Source: Geobacter sp. (GTDB lineage: Bacteria; Desulfobacterota; Desulfuromonadia; Geobacterales; Pseudopelobacteraceae). From it: a stretch of 64,000 nt of DNA. A program made the position numbers and the translations under genes. Position 1 is the first letter of the stretch. The number at the start of each line of letters is the position of its first letter. The notes below the pieces were generated by a model that was not told the origin of the DNA, ran no database searches, and was given only the letters and a program-made list of their open reading frames with translations. This document shows positions 53,916 to 63,201 of this stretch, in pieces. The stretch lies in assembly GCA_003574895.1 (NCBI GenBank), contig PJFB01000002.1:1-64000 (forward strand). The letters run 5' to 3'.

Positions 53916-54401
53916 ATGATGCGACGCTGGACGTTATTTGGCATAATCACCGTACTCGGCCTGATCCTGGATCAGGCCACCAAGCTGTACATTGACCGCA
54001 GCATGCAGCTTTTCCAATCGATCCCGCTTCTGGATAACTTCTTTCATATCACCTATGTCAGGAACAGGGGAGCGGCTTTCAGCTTCCTGTCCCATGCCAG
54101 TTGGCGGCTGCCGTTCTTCATCGGCGTTTCCATAGTGGCTGCCATTGCAATCCTGATCGCCTTCATCAGGCTGCGCAACAACCAGAAACTGGCCCAGATC
54201 TCGCTGGCCATGATCTTCTCAGGGGCCATAGGCAATCTCATAGACCGCTTGCGCATGGGTGAGGTAATCGATTTTCTGGACGCCCATTGGTATCAGCATC
54301 ACTGGCCGGCCTTCAACGTGGCCGATTCCATGATCTGCGTCGGGGTGTTTCTGCTGGCGATCGATATGCTGCGTGAGGAGAAGCGGCACAGACACACGTG
54401 A
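53916..54401 (+). CDS. lspA: Lipoprotein signal peptidase (signal peptidase II)
   Basis: The 161-residue product has four transmembrane helices and the two catalytic aspartates in GNLIDRL and FNVADS. It cuts signal peptides from diacylated prolipoproteins in the inner membrane. It starts immediately after the ileS stop, the common ileS-lspA pairing, and ends before a hairpin terminator. Confidence 0.96.
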   Translation: MMRRWTLFGIITVLGLILDQATKLYIDRSMQLFQSIPLLDNFFHITYVRNRGAAFSFLSHASWRLPFFIGVSIVAAIAILIAFIRLRNNQKLAQISLAMIFSGAIGNLIDRLRMGEVIDFLDAHWYQHHWPAFNVADSMICVGVFLLAIDMLREEKRHRHT

Positions 54402-54430
54402 GGTATGAATACAGATATGGTAAGACCTTT

Positions 54431-54475
54431 AGGGGACAAGTTACGGGCGTAGCAAAATGTAGCTTGTCCCCTTTT
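54431..54475 (+). terminator. Terminator/inverted repeat after lspA
   Basis: The perfect 10-bp arms AGGGGACAAG/CTTGTCCCCT, with an additional inner TTAC/GTAG-like pairing, end in TTTT. Palindromes with AGGGGACAAG arms occur as dispersed repeats in many bacteria, so this may be such a repeat serving as terminator. Confidence 0.75.
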
Positions 54476-54524
54476 GCCATAACGACCAGTAATGATGATC
54501 GGCCTTAGATGCCGGGAGGTGTGG

Positions 54525-54977
54525 ATGGACCCACAATCGGGTGCAATTGCCGAAAAGGATTTCAAACAGGCCCAAAAGGAACTTGAAGCCGGCAATGTGC
54601 TGGCAGCGCTTGCCTGCCTGGAAAAGGCCTTGAAAACATGGGACTACCCCGGTTGGTATTCATACCTGGGGTTTTGCATCTCCAAGGAGCGTGGGCATGT
54701 CACGCGGGGTTTGGAACTTTGCAATAAAGCGATTGCCCATGAAGAGAACAATCCCGTTCACTATCTCTACCTGGGAAAGGTGTACCTCGTTGCAGGAGAC
54801 AAGACCCTGGCGCTCCAGGCGCTGCGACAGGGAATGTCGCATGGCGGAGGCCATGGAATAGAAGAATTGCTGGCATCAATTGGCACCCGAAAGCCACCGG
54901 TCATACCGTTTCTATCCCGAGACAACCCCCTGAACAAGTTCCTGGGTATTCTCCTCGGACGCTTGGGATTGAGGTAA
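54525..54977 (+). CDS. Small TPR-like protein
   Basis: The 150-residue product has two to three helical-pair repeats of the tetratricopeptide type (FKQAQKELEAGNVLAALACLEKALK; GLELCNKAIAHEENNPVHYLYLGKVYLVAGDKTLALQALRQGM), then a short C-terminal tail with KFLGILLGRLGLR. It probably mediates protein contacts. Start chosen: ATG 54525, with GGGAGGTG upstream; a longer frame opens at 54492. Confidence 0.75.
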   Translation: MDPQSGAIAEKDFKQAQKELEAGNVLAALACLEKALKTWDYPGWYSYLGFCISKERGHVTRGLELCNKAIAHEENNPVHYLYLGKVYLVAGDKTLALQALRQGMSHGGGHGIEELLASIGTRKPPVIPFLSRDNPLNKFLGILLGRLGLR

Positions 54978-55066
54978 TATCGCTCAGCCAGTCGGCTTGA
55001 GACTGGCATTCTGATATTTTTATTCCAACAGCAAGGATTGCGATCAATATCATCGGAGGAGGCCTC

Positions 55067-56479
<1,413 letters not shown>

Positions 56480-56525
56480 TCCCCCTTTAACAAACAAGGG
56501 ATCTCTACGCGGGAATTGATCCTTA

Positions 56526-57149
56526 TCAATGACCGGCAGCACTCCCCCATAACTCTTTCAAGCGGCGGTCGCGTCCGCAGGCGGCACGGTAGAATGCGTA
56601 GCGCAGAGGATTTTTCTTGTAATAGTGCTGGTGATATTCCTCTGCCTTGTAAAACTCGCCGGCCGGGTCGATCTCTGTGACGACCGAATCCCTGAATGGC
56701 TTGGTCTTCTCCAACGCCTCCCTGGATTGCAGTGCCACGCGGCGCTGTTCCTCGTTTGCGACAAAGATGGCGTTGCGGTACTGATGGCCGACGTCACAGA
56801 ACTGGCGGTCCTTGACGGTCGGATCGATGTTGTGCCAATAGACCTCCAGAAGCTTGCTGTAGCTGATGCGGGCCGGGTCGAAGACGATCTGCACGGCTTC
56901 GGCATGGCCGGTGCCTCCGGCGGAAACCTGCTCGTAGGTGGGATTCTGCACATGGCCGCCCGTATAGCCGACCGTAACCGAGACTACTCCGGGCAATTTG
57001 TCGAAGGGGGCTTCCATACACCAGAAACAACCGCCTGCAAAGGTCGCTCTTTCAAGCTTTGCTGCGATCGCAAGACCTTGCGCCGAAAACATGGTCGTCA
57101 AAAAAACAAAACCTGCAAAAAAAGCCAGTGACATTACGGAGCGTTTCAT
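56526..57149 (-). CDS. msrA: Secreted peptide methionine sulfoxide reductase MsrA
   Basis: The 207-residue product has an N-terminal signal peptide (about 1-30), then ATFAGGCFWCMEAPFDKLPGV with catalytic Cys 41 and the GYTGGHVQNPTYEQV block. It repairs oxidised methionine in periplasmic proteins. The gene is convergent with pyk. No msrB is adjacent. Confidence 0.95.
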   Translation of the reverse strand: MKRSVMSLAFFAGFVFLTTMFSAQGLAIAAKLERATFAGGCFWCMEAPFDKLPGVVSVTVGYTGGHVQNPTYEQVSAGGTGHAEAVQIVFDPARISYSKLLEVYWHNIDPTVKDRQFCDVGHQYRNAIFVANEEQRRVALQSREALEKTKPFRDSVVTEIDPAGEFYKAEEYHQHYYKKNPLRYAFYRAACGRDRRLKELWGSAAGH

Positions 57150-57247
57150 AACGGATTCTCCTTTTCACGAACCATTCTTTACAGGTCGATTGTACCATAT
57201 TCCGCCCGCCATAACTCGCGTTCGGTTAGTCAGGGACAAGCTCTGAA

Positions 57248-57652
57248 TCACATGTCTCCGGTCAACTCCTGCAGCAGGTAAATCTTTGGATTGAGTGCTG
57301 CAACACAGGCAATGGCCTCCTTCAAGCGCTCCTCGTCCAGCCCGCACTCCTCGTCGATTCCCTGGAAATATTCGAACCCTTTGGGCAAGGGGGAATATTC
57401 GCCATCCCGCAACAACGACACATCCACCATGTCGTTTACCCGGCCCTGCGCCTCCCATGGGTCCCGGTAGTTGAACTGACGAGCCACCACGTGCAACCCC
57501 ATTTTATTTGGGAATGTGGCCCGCACCTCGAAGGAAAAGTCGCGTGGCGACCCATAACTGTCAGAGCGCCCTGAGCGCATCATAACGCTGGCGCTGGCTT
57601 CTTCCAGCAATTTTCCGACCGACTCCGCTGTCAATGGCTTGTAAGCATTCAC
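57248..57652 (-). CDS. Hypothetical protein of 134 residues
   Basis: A soluble mixed alpha/beta protein with blocks DFSFEVRATFPNKMGLHVVARQFNYRDPWEAQG and CGLDEERLKEAIACVAALNP. No family is recognised. It is separated by a hairpin terminator from the B12-binding gene upstream on the same strand. Confidence 0.65.
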   Translation of the reverse strand: MNAYKPLTAESVGKLLEEASASVMMRSGRSDSYGSPRDFSFEVRATFPNKMGLHVVARQFNYRDPWEAQGRVNDMVDVSLLRDGEYSPLPKGFEYFQGIDEECGLDEERLKEAIACVAALNPKIYLLQELTGDM

Positions 57653-57699
57653 CTTTATTTCCTTTTTTTGTTAGATCGAAAGTTCCAGACACAATGAAA

Positions 57700-57734
57700 G
57701 TCACAGCACTTTGAGATTTCCAAAGCACTGTGAC
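57700..57734. terminator. Hairpin terminator between the B12-subunit gene and the hypothetical gene
   Basis: A 14-bp stem with two mismatches, GTCACAGCACTTTG/CAAAGCACTGTGAC, stands 35 bp past the stop of the B12-binding gene (minus strand). T-rich sequence flanks it on both strands. Confidence 0.7.
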
Positions 57735-57769
57735 CCGTTTTTCAAAGCAAGCTCAGGTATTGCCTGATT

Positions 57770-58174
57770 CTATGCCCTGGCCTTCACATTCGTATGGACC
57801 CACTTGACGATATCCTCGGTGGAGGTTCCGGGGGTGAACACCTCGCAAATGCCGGCGTTTTTCAGTCCCGGGATGTCGTCCTCCGGGATCACGCCACCGC
57901 CGAAGACCTTGATGTCGTCGGCGCCCTTTTCCTTGAACAGTTGGCAGACCCGTGGCAGCAGGGTGTTGTGGGCACCGGACAGGATCGACAAACCGACGCA
58001 GTCCACGTCTTCCTGGATGGCGGCGGATACGATCTGCTCCGGGGTTTGGTGCAGGCCGGTGTAGATCACCTCGAAACCCGCATCGCGGAAAGCGCGGGCA
58101 ATGATCTTGGCTCCCCGGTCATGGCCGTCCAGACCAGGCTTGCCTACTAGTACGCGTAAAGTTCTCTCAGCCAT
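57770..58174 (-). CDS. B12-binding subunit of a methylmalonyl-CoA mutase-type enzyme
   Basis: The 134-residue product is a stand-alone cobalamin-binding domain with the D-x-H-x-x-G motif ([12 protein letters not shown]), the [10 protein letters not shown] segment and [10 protein letters not shown], as in the C-terminal part of methylmalonyl-CoA mutase. It binds adenosylcobalamin; the catalytic TIM-barrel subunit is not in the window. cobO lies just upstream on the same strand, which fits delivery of the cofactor. Isobutyryl-CoA or ethylmalonyl-CoA mutase small subunits would look the same. Confidence 0.88.
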   Translation of the reverse strand: MAERTLRVLVGKPGLDGHDRGAKIIARAFRDAGFEVIYTGLHQTPEQIVSAAIQEDVDCVGLSILSGAHNTLLPRVCQLFKEKGADDIKVFGGGVIPEDDIPGLKNAGICEVFTPGTSTEDIVKWVHTNVKARA

Positions 58175-58227
58175 TTATACTTCCTCCTTCTTTAGGGGGT
58201 AAATTCGAACTGAATAAAAACAGCAAA

Positions 58228-58749
58228 TCACATCTCTATGCCGGTCCTGGCCGGCACCCCTGCCTTGTAATAATGTTTGATCTCGCGCATCTCTGTCACA
58301 AGGTCCGCTGCCTCGATCACCCGCTCATCGGCGTTGCGGCCGGTGAGCACCAACTCCACCCGTTCCGGCCTCAGGCGAATAAGTTCCAGCACCTGTTCCA
58401 CATCGATCAGACCGAAACCGACTGCGCCGTTGATCTCGTCCAGTACCAGCAGGTCATACCCACCCGAGACCAGCAGCTCTTTTGCCTGTTCAAAAGCCTC
58501 CTGGGCCAGGCGGCGGTCTTCGGCAATATCCTGGGTGTTGACCCAGCCGGGCTTGCCGGTCTGGATGATGGTCAGTTGAGGGGCAAGCTTGTCGGCAATC
58601 AGATGCTCGCCATATGGTCCGCCCCCCTTTATGAACTGAAGGATGCAGACCTTGAAGCCCCTGCCGACGGCACGCAAGGCCAGCCCCAGGGCTGCGGTCG
58701 TCTTCCCCTTACCGTTGCCGGTGTATACCTGAACGCATCCACGCTCCAT
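58228..58749 (-). CDS. cobO: Cob(I)alamin/cob(I)yrinic acid adenosyltransferase (CobO/BtuR type)
   Basis: The 173-residue product has the P-loop VYTGNGKGKTTAALG (about 8-22) and the family blocks ILQFIKGG, LVLDEINGAVGFGLI and LVLTGRNADE, matching CobO/CobA/BtuR-type enzymes. It adds the 5'-deoxyadenosyl group to cobalt, making the active coenzyme B12 used by mutases such as the one at 57770. Distinct from the PduO and EutT types. No clear cobalamin riboswitch precedes it. Confidence 0.92.
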   Translation of the reverse strand: MERGCVQVYTGNGKGKTTAALGLALRAVGRGFKVCILQFIKGGGPYGEHLIADKLAPQLTIIQTGKPGWVNTQDIAEDRRLAQEAFEQAKELLVSGGYDLLVLDEINGAVGFGLIDVEQVLELIRLRPERVELVLTGRNADERVIEAADLVTEMREIKHYYKAGVPARTGIEM

Positions 58750-59103
58750 TGTTTCCCTTTATTCCCAGTGGTAGGGGCGGGGCACAGGAGACGCCCCCAC
58801 GATTGGTATCATGTTTGAAGATTTGTAAATTACCCAAGTGGGGCCTTCTATCCCATTGGTACGACAGTGATCCGGGTTGCACCGAAGTGGAGCAAAAAGG
58901 CGTTTGACTATAGCAATTCGGATGTAAGGGGTCAAGCAAAGCTTTGTGGGATTCAAGAGCATAAAAGCGTTGCCTGGAGGGAGTTTGGCGGTATACTATG
59001 CGCCGGAATGGTGATTGCGCCGATGTAAGTCATCAGTCTGGCCAAACATGAACCATGATACACGGGATAAAACCAGGCAGCACAAAAAACCAGGAGGCAC
59101 ACC
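58750..59103. other. Divergent intergenic region between cobO and the glutamate dehydrogenase gene
   Basis: 354 bp without a gene. It contains a GTAGGGGCG/CGCCCCCAC palindrome (58771-58800) resembling dispersed bacterial repeats. I looked for a cobalamin riboswitch ahead of cobO and did not see the B12 box. Confidence 0.5.
58771..58800. repeat. GTAGGGGCG palindromic repeat
   Basis: The arms GTAGGGGCG and CGCCCCCAC (one mismatch) flank a 12-base centre, 22 bp upstream of cobO. The sequence type is common as a dispersed repeat, so it may have other copies in the genome. Confidence 0.55.
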
Positions 59104-62079
59104 ATGAATCTGCCTGCCATTGTTCGCCGCACCGCCGACGCGGAACGCAAGGCAACCCAAGAGAATGCTGCATGGCTCCAACAACAGATGAGCCCTTTTT
59201 TCTTCCGGGCCATGGCCGACGAAGAGGGAGCCCTGGTGTCCCTGGCCCGGGAGATGGCTGCTCTGCGCCACAACCAGCGGGTGATCCTGGTTGACCGCGA
59301 AAAACTGCTCGTGCTGGCCTGCGTGAACCACCCTGGCTCCCTCTACAACTCCCTGCGCCGGATCGGCGACCGGGAAATTTCCTATGCCATGTTCTCCCAC
59401 TCCAATGCCCCCATGCCGGGGATGGAGGAGGAACTGGAGGTGCAGCGCTTCGAGTTCGATCGCCGCCAGGACCATGAGATCGACCTGACGCAACAGGTGG
59501 ATATTCCGCCGATGTTGGTACGAAAGGTCCGCGCCGCGCTGCGGGCCACCTTTCCGGACTTTGATTTGAGGAAACTGGAGCGGCTGCTGAAAATACTCTG
59601 GCTCAACAACGAGAACTATGTCCGCATGTCGCCGCCGTCGCGGATTGCCTATCTGGTCTGGCTCTTCGATCGGGGCAACGCTGCCGGCGGCCTCTTTATG
59701 GATACCTCGGAAGTGGTTAGCGAGGGGATCACCGAAACCCGTATACTGTTCGCCGTCGGCAATCCCCCCGAGGGGGATTTCCTATTGCAACTGCTGGAGA
59801 TTTTCAACCGCCTGAACGTGGGAATCAGAAGGGCCTACTGCCAGACCATCTCCAACGGCATTCACCCATATTTCCTGGGTGCTTTCTACGTCTTGAGCCG
59901 TTACGAGGAACGACTCCAGCCCGGCAGTGCCACTGCCGCAAGGCTCAGGCGCGAGCTCTGCACCACCCAGATCATTGCCACCGCGTCCCCGGTTTATCGG
60001 GAATTCGTCGTAACCGGCCTGATGTCCGGCGAAGACGCCTCCTTGGTCAATGCCTTTATTGCCTTTTGCCATACGAGCCTGGCCCATGGCCAGCCGGAGC
60101 GCTTCGGCCTGGAGGATGTCCAAAAGGCCTTCAACGACCATCCGGAGATGGCCCAACTCCTGATCAAGCTCTTCAGGACGCGCTTCGACCCGGAGTTGGC
60201 GGATCGGGAGACTGTCTACAGTGCCCTGCTGATCGAAACCCTGGAGGCGGTCGAGGGGTATAATACCGGCCACCGCTGGTTGGATGATATCCGCCGTGCC
60301 GTCTACCGTTGCTGCCTGCTTCTGGTCATGCATACCCTTAAAACCAATTTCTTCGTAGTGGAAAAACAGGCCCTGGCTTTCCGGCTCGACCCGGCTTACC
60401 TGCGCGATATGGGGCACGAGTTCACCAGCGATCTTCCCGAACCCCTCCCTTTCCGGGTGACCTTTTTCTTCAGCCGTGCCGGTTACGGTTATCATATCGG
60501 CTTCTCGGATATTGCCCGCGGCGGCTGGCGCACGGTCATCGCCCGCAGCGCCGACGATTTCATCACCGCGACCAACACCATTTTCCGCGAAGTGTACGTC
60601 CTGGCCCACACCCAGCACTTCAAGAATAAGGATATCTACGAAGGTGGCTCCAAGATGGTGCTGGTGCTGGATGTCTCCGACCTGGACCAGGCCGGGGGGC
60701 AGGTGGAGACCTGGCGGCTCTACAAGCTGCAATATGGCATCACCAATGCCTTCCTGGACATCTTCGTGACTGAAAACGGCCGGGTAAAAAACCAGCGGGT
60801 GGTGGATTACTACGGCGATGACGAACCGATCGAGATCGGGCCGGACGAGAACATGCACGATGCCATGATCGAGACCATTGCCCGGCTGTCCATGAAACGG
60901 GGCTATATACTGGGCATCGGGATCATGTCCAGCAAGCAGGTCGGCATCAATCACAAGGAGTACGGGGTAACCTCCACCGGGGTGGTGAAGTTCGTGGAGA
61001 TCACCATGGCTGAAACTACCGGCATCGACATAACCCGGGACCCCTTCACACTGAAGATGACCGGCGGCCCCAATGGCGATGTGGCAGGCAACTCCCTGCA
61101 TATCATGCTCCAGCGCTGCCCATTGATGCAGGTCCGCCTGATTCTGGACGGCACCGCCGCCCTTTTTGACCCGAACGGTATCCACCACGAGGAGTTGAGC
61201 CGCATTGTGCTGGCCCACGATCTGGATGCCTTTGATCCCGAGTTCCTGGGTGAGGGTGGTTTTATCATTTATCGCACCGGTCGGCGCATGGAAGGGCTCA
61301 AGGAGACTCACCGCAAGGTGAGCCGCACTCCGGATGGCCTGCTGGAGGAGTGGCTGGATATCGACGACTTCTACCGCGAGTACAACAGCTTGGTCTTCAC
61401 GGTCAAGACCGACCTGTTCATCCCGGCCGGGGGACGTCCCGAGACCATCGATGGGCAGAATTGTCGGAACTTCCTGGATGAACGGCGGACCCCGACCTCA
61501 AGGGTTATTGTGGAGGGGGCCAACTCCTTCATCACCCCTGAAGCCAGGATACAGCTCCAGAGAAGCGGAGCAGTGATCATGCGGGACGCCTCGGCCAACA
61601 AGTGCGGCGTGATCTCATCGTCCTACGAGATCATCGCCAACCTGCTCCTCTCGAAAGAGGAGTTCCTGGAGCATAAGGAGCGGTATGTCAAGGACGTGTT
61701 GGCGATCCTGGAAAAACGGGCCGCCGACGAGGCGCGCCTGATCCTGGCCAGACGGCGAGAATCCGGCGGCAACCTGCTCTGTACCGAGATATCCGACGCC
61801 ATCAGCCTGGAGATCAACGGCCACTATTCCCGCTTGTTCACCTTTTTCACCTCCAGGCCGGAGTTGTGCCTCAAACCACCGTTCCGCCTGGCCCTGCTCA
61901 ATCACCTGCCTGCCATGTTGCGGGAAACGCCGGCATTCCGTAGGCGAATAAGGAAACTGCCCCGCAAATACATCTGTGCCATCCTGGCCGCGGAAATTGC
62001 CTCTTCGCTGGTCTACAGCAGCGACCAGGAAGCGGATTTCGAAGAGATGATCAGGAGGCACCTGGCCAGGGTTCTGTAG
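59104..62079 (+). CDS. Large glutamate dehydrogenase-like enzyme (Glu/Leu/Phe/Val superfamily)
   Basis: The 991-residue product is much longer than the ~450-residue standard enzyme. The N-terminal ~450 residues form an extra regulatory-type part. The dehydrogenase core lies in the second half, with RGGWRTVIARSADDFITATN, the block NHKEYGVTSTGVVKF, and MTGGPNGDVAGNSLHI as the nucleotide-binding segment. Further on, VIVEGANSFITPEARIQL matches NAD-dependent glutamate dehydrogenases of the long type. It would interconvert glutamate and 2-oxoglutarate plus ammonia. GGAGG lies upstream of ATG 59104. Confidence 0.88.
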   Translation: MNLPAIVRRTADAERKATQENAAWLQQQMSPFFFRAMADEEGALVSLAREMAALRHNQRVILVDREKLLVLACVNHPGSLYNSLRRIGDREISYAMFSHSNAPMPGMEEELEVQRFEFDRRQDHEIDLTQQVDIPPMLVRKVRAALRATFPDFDLRKLERLLKILWLNNENYVRMSPPSRIAYLVWLFDRGNAAGGLFMDTSEVVSEGITETRILFAVGNPPEGDFLLQLLEIFNRLNVGIRRAYCQTISNGIHPYFLGAFYVLSRYEERLQPGSATAARLRRELCTTQIIATASPVYREFVVTGLMSGEDASLVNAFIAFCHTSLAHGQPERFGLEDVQKAFNDHPEMAQLLIKLFRTRFDPELADRETVYSALLIETLEAVEGYNTGHRWLDDIRRAVYRCCLLLVMHTLKTNFFVVEKQALAFRLDPAYLRDMGHEFTSDLPEPLPFRVTFFFSRAGYGYHIGFSDIARGGWRTVIARSADDFITATNTIFREVYVLAHTQHFKNKDIYEGGSKMVLVLDVSDLDQAGGQVETWRLYKLQYGITNAFLDIFVTENGRVKNQRVVDYYGDDEPIEIGPDENMHDAMIETIARLSMKRGYILGIGIMSSKQVGINHKEYGVTSTGVVKFVEITMAETTGIDITRDPFTLKMTGGPNGDVAGNSLHIMLQRCPLMQVRLILDGTAALFDPNGIHHEELSRIVLAHDLDAFDPEFLGEGGFIIYRTGRRMEGLKETHRKVSRTPDGLLEEWLDIDDFYREYNSLVFTVKTDLFIPAGGRPETIDGQNCRNFLDERRTPTSRVIVEGANSFITPEARIQLQRSGAVIMRDASANKCGVISSSYEIIANLLLSKEEFLEHKERYVKDVLAILEKRAADEARLILARRRESGGNLLCTEISDAISLEINGHYSRLFTFFTSRPELCLKPPFRLALLNHLPAMLRETPAFRRRIRKLPRKYICAILAAEIASSLVYSSDQEADFEEMIRRHLARVL

Positions 62080-62163
62080 GCAGGGATTTTAGTTGGGCGC
62101 GGCGAGGAATGCCGGGGGGAAGGGGTGCGATGACAGGGAGCCGAAGGCGTCAAACCAAGGGCT

Positions 62164-62811
62164 TCAGGGTTTGCTTCCCCCAAACACATGGCTCATGATA
62201 TCGCAATGACGTTCAATGCGGCCCAGTGCCGGAAGCTGGGACTTGTAGGCCACGAAGGGCACGCCGGCAGCTTGGGCAGAACGCATGTCCACCTCGCCGT
62301 CCCCCACGAACAGAGCTTCTCCGGACCCGATGCCGAAATAATCCAAAACCTTGAGGAGCGGTTCGGGGTGCGGCTTGGGATGGGTCACCTTGGATGCGGT
62401 CATGACGAATTCGAAATAGCCGGTCAGCCCGAAATCCTCGATGATCATATCCATGGAGATAGCCCGGTTGGTGCAGACCGCCAGGGCGACATGCCCCTTG
62501 AGCAGGTCAAGCGTCTCTATCAGCCCTTCCTCCATGCGCATGTAAGGCATCAGGTCGCGGTAATGGATCGTTTTGGCAAAGGCCAGGGCCTGATCACGTT
62601 GCGCGTCACCGGCAAAGAAATAGTCCATTACGTCGTTAAAGGAATAGGTGTGCAGCACATTCCGGGCCACAAGGTCATTCCTGTCCAGCAGCGGCCGTCC
62701 CAGAAAATCCATTACCCGGTCGTAAAAGATGTAATTTGATTCAAGGGAGTCGAACATGACCCCGTCACAGTCGTAGATGACCACCTTGTAGCGGCTCTTA
62801 AGCTCGTTCAC
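62164..62811 (-). CDS. HAD-superfamily phosphatase (Gph/PGP-like)
   Basis: The 215-residue product has HAD motif I VIYDCDGVMFDS, motif II LAVCTNR, and motif III/IV KPHPEPLLKVL ... LFVGDGEVDMRSAQAAGVPFVAY. Phosphoglycolate phosphatases look like this, but the substrate is open. Start chosen: GTG 62811, two bases after the stop of the upstream HNH gene, with GGAG upstream; the longer frame to 62997 runs through that gene in another frame. The two form a tight pair. Confidence 0.88.
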   Translation of the reverse strand: MNELKSRYKVVIYDCDGVMFDSLESNYIFYDRVMDFLGRPLLDRNDLVARNVLHTYSFNDVMDYFFAGDAQRDQALAFAKTIHYRDLMPYMRMEEGLIETLDLLKGHVALAVCTNRAISMDMIIEDFGLTGYFEFVMTASKVTHPKPHPEPLLKVLDYFGIGSGEALFVGDGEVDMRSAQAAGVPFVAYKSQLPALGRIERHCDIMSHVFGGSKP

Positions 62812-62813
62812 TG

Positions 62814-63116
62814 TCAGCACTCCGATTTTCCCTGGTTTTGCAGATAATCCTCCCATTCGATGGGGAGCAGGTACTTCTTCCTGGTGTTGCACTGCTTGCA
62901 GGCAGGCACGACGTTGTTGCGCGACCCCTTGCCGCCGCGGGCCAATGGGATGACGTGATCCATGGTCAGTTCCTCCGGCGGAAAGGTGCCGCCGCACCAG
63001 TGGCAGTGTCCCAGCGCCAGTTTATTCTGCCACCAGCGACTGCGTCGCAATTCGCGGGATTTGTCCCGCTCCCGCTTGATCTCCTGCTCGGTTGCTTCGA
63101 TGATGAAATTTTCCAG
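62814..63116 (-). CDS. HNH-type nuclease domain protein
   Basis: About 100 residues. The HNH core is CHWCGGTFPPEELTMDHVIPLARGGKGSRNNVVPACKQCNTRKK, with both CxxC zinc pairs and the D-H catalytic pair. The charged helix before it (NFIIEATEQEIKRERDKSRE) is in frame and fits the family. I therefore extend the gene to a CTG at 63116, which has GGAGG six bases upstream; the nearest conventional start is TTG 63050. Function is unknown: a DNA nick or repair role is possible. Confidence 0.8.
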   Translation of the reverse strand: MENFIIEATEQEIKRERDKSRELRRSRWWQNKLALGHCHWCGGTFPPEELTMDHVIPLARGGKGSRNNVVPACKQCNTRKKYLLPIEWEDYLQNQGKSEC

Positions 63117-63201
63117 AACGAACCTCCAAAACCAGATCCCATTTTATAAAATACAAACCCTATATCTCCAGACAGTCAGAAGGAGGGCGGTGGATTAGCC
63201 A

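Noticed and set aside
58750-58950. Cobalamin riboswitch ahead of cobO
   Set aside because: No B12 box or matching core could be found; the GC-rich segment is a simple palindromic repeat.
59782-61311. 509-codon minus-strand ORF opposite the glutamate dehydrogenase
   Set aside because: Shadow of a strongly coding gene on the plus strand; composition rich in His, Gly and Gln as typical for antisense frames.
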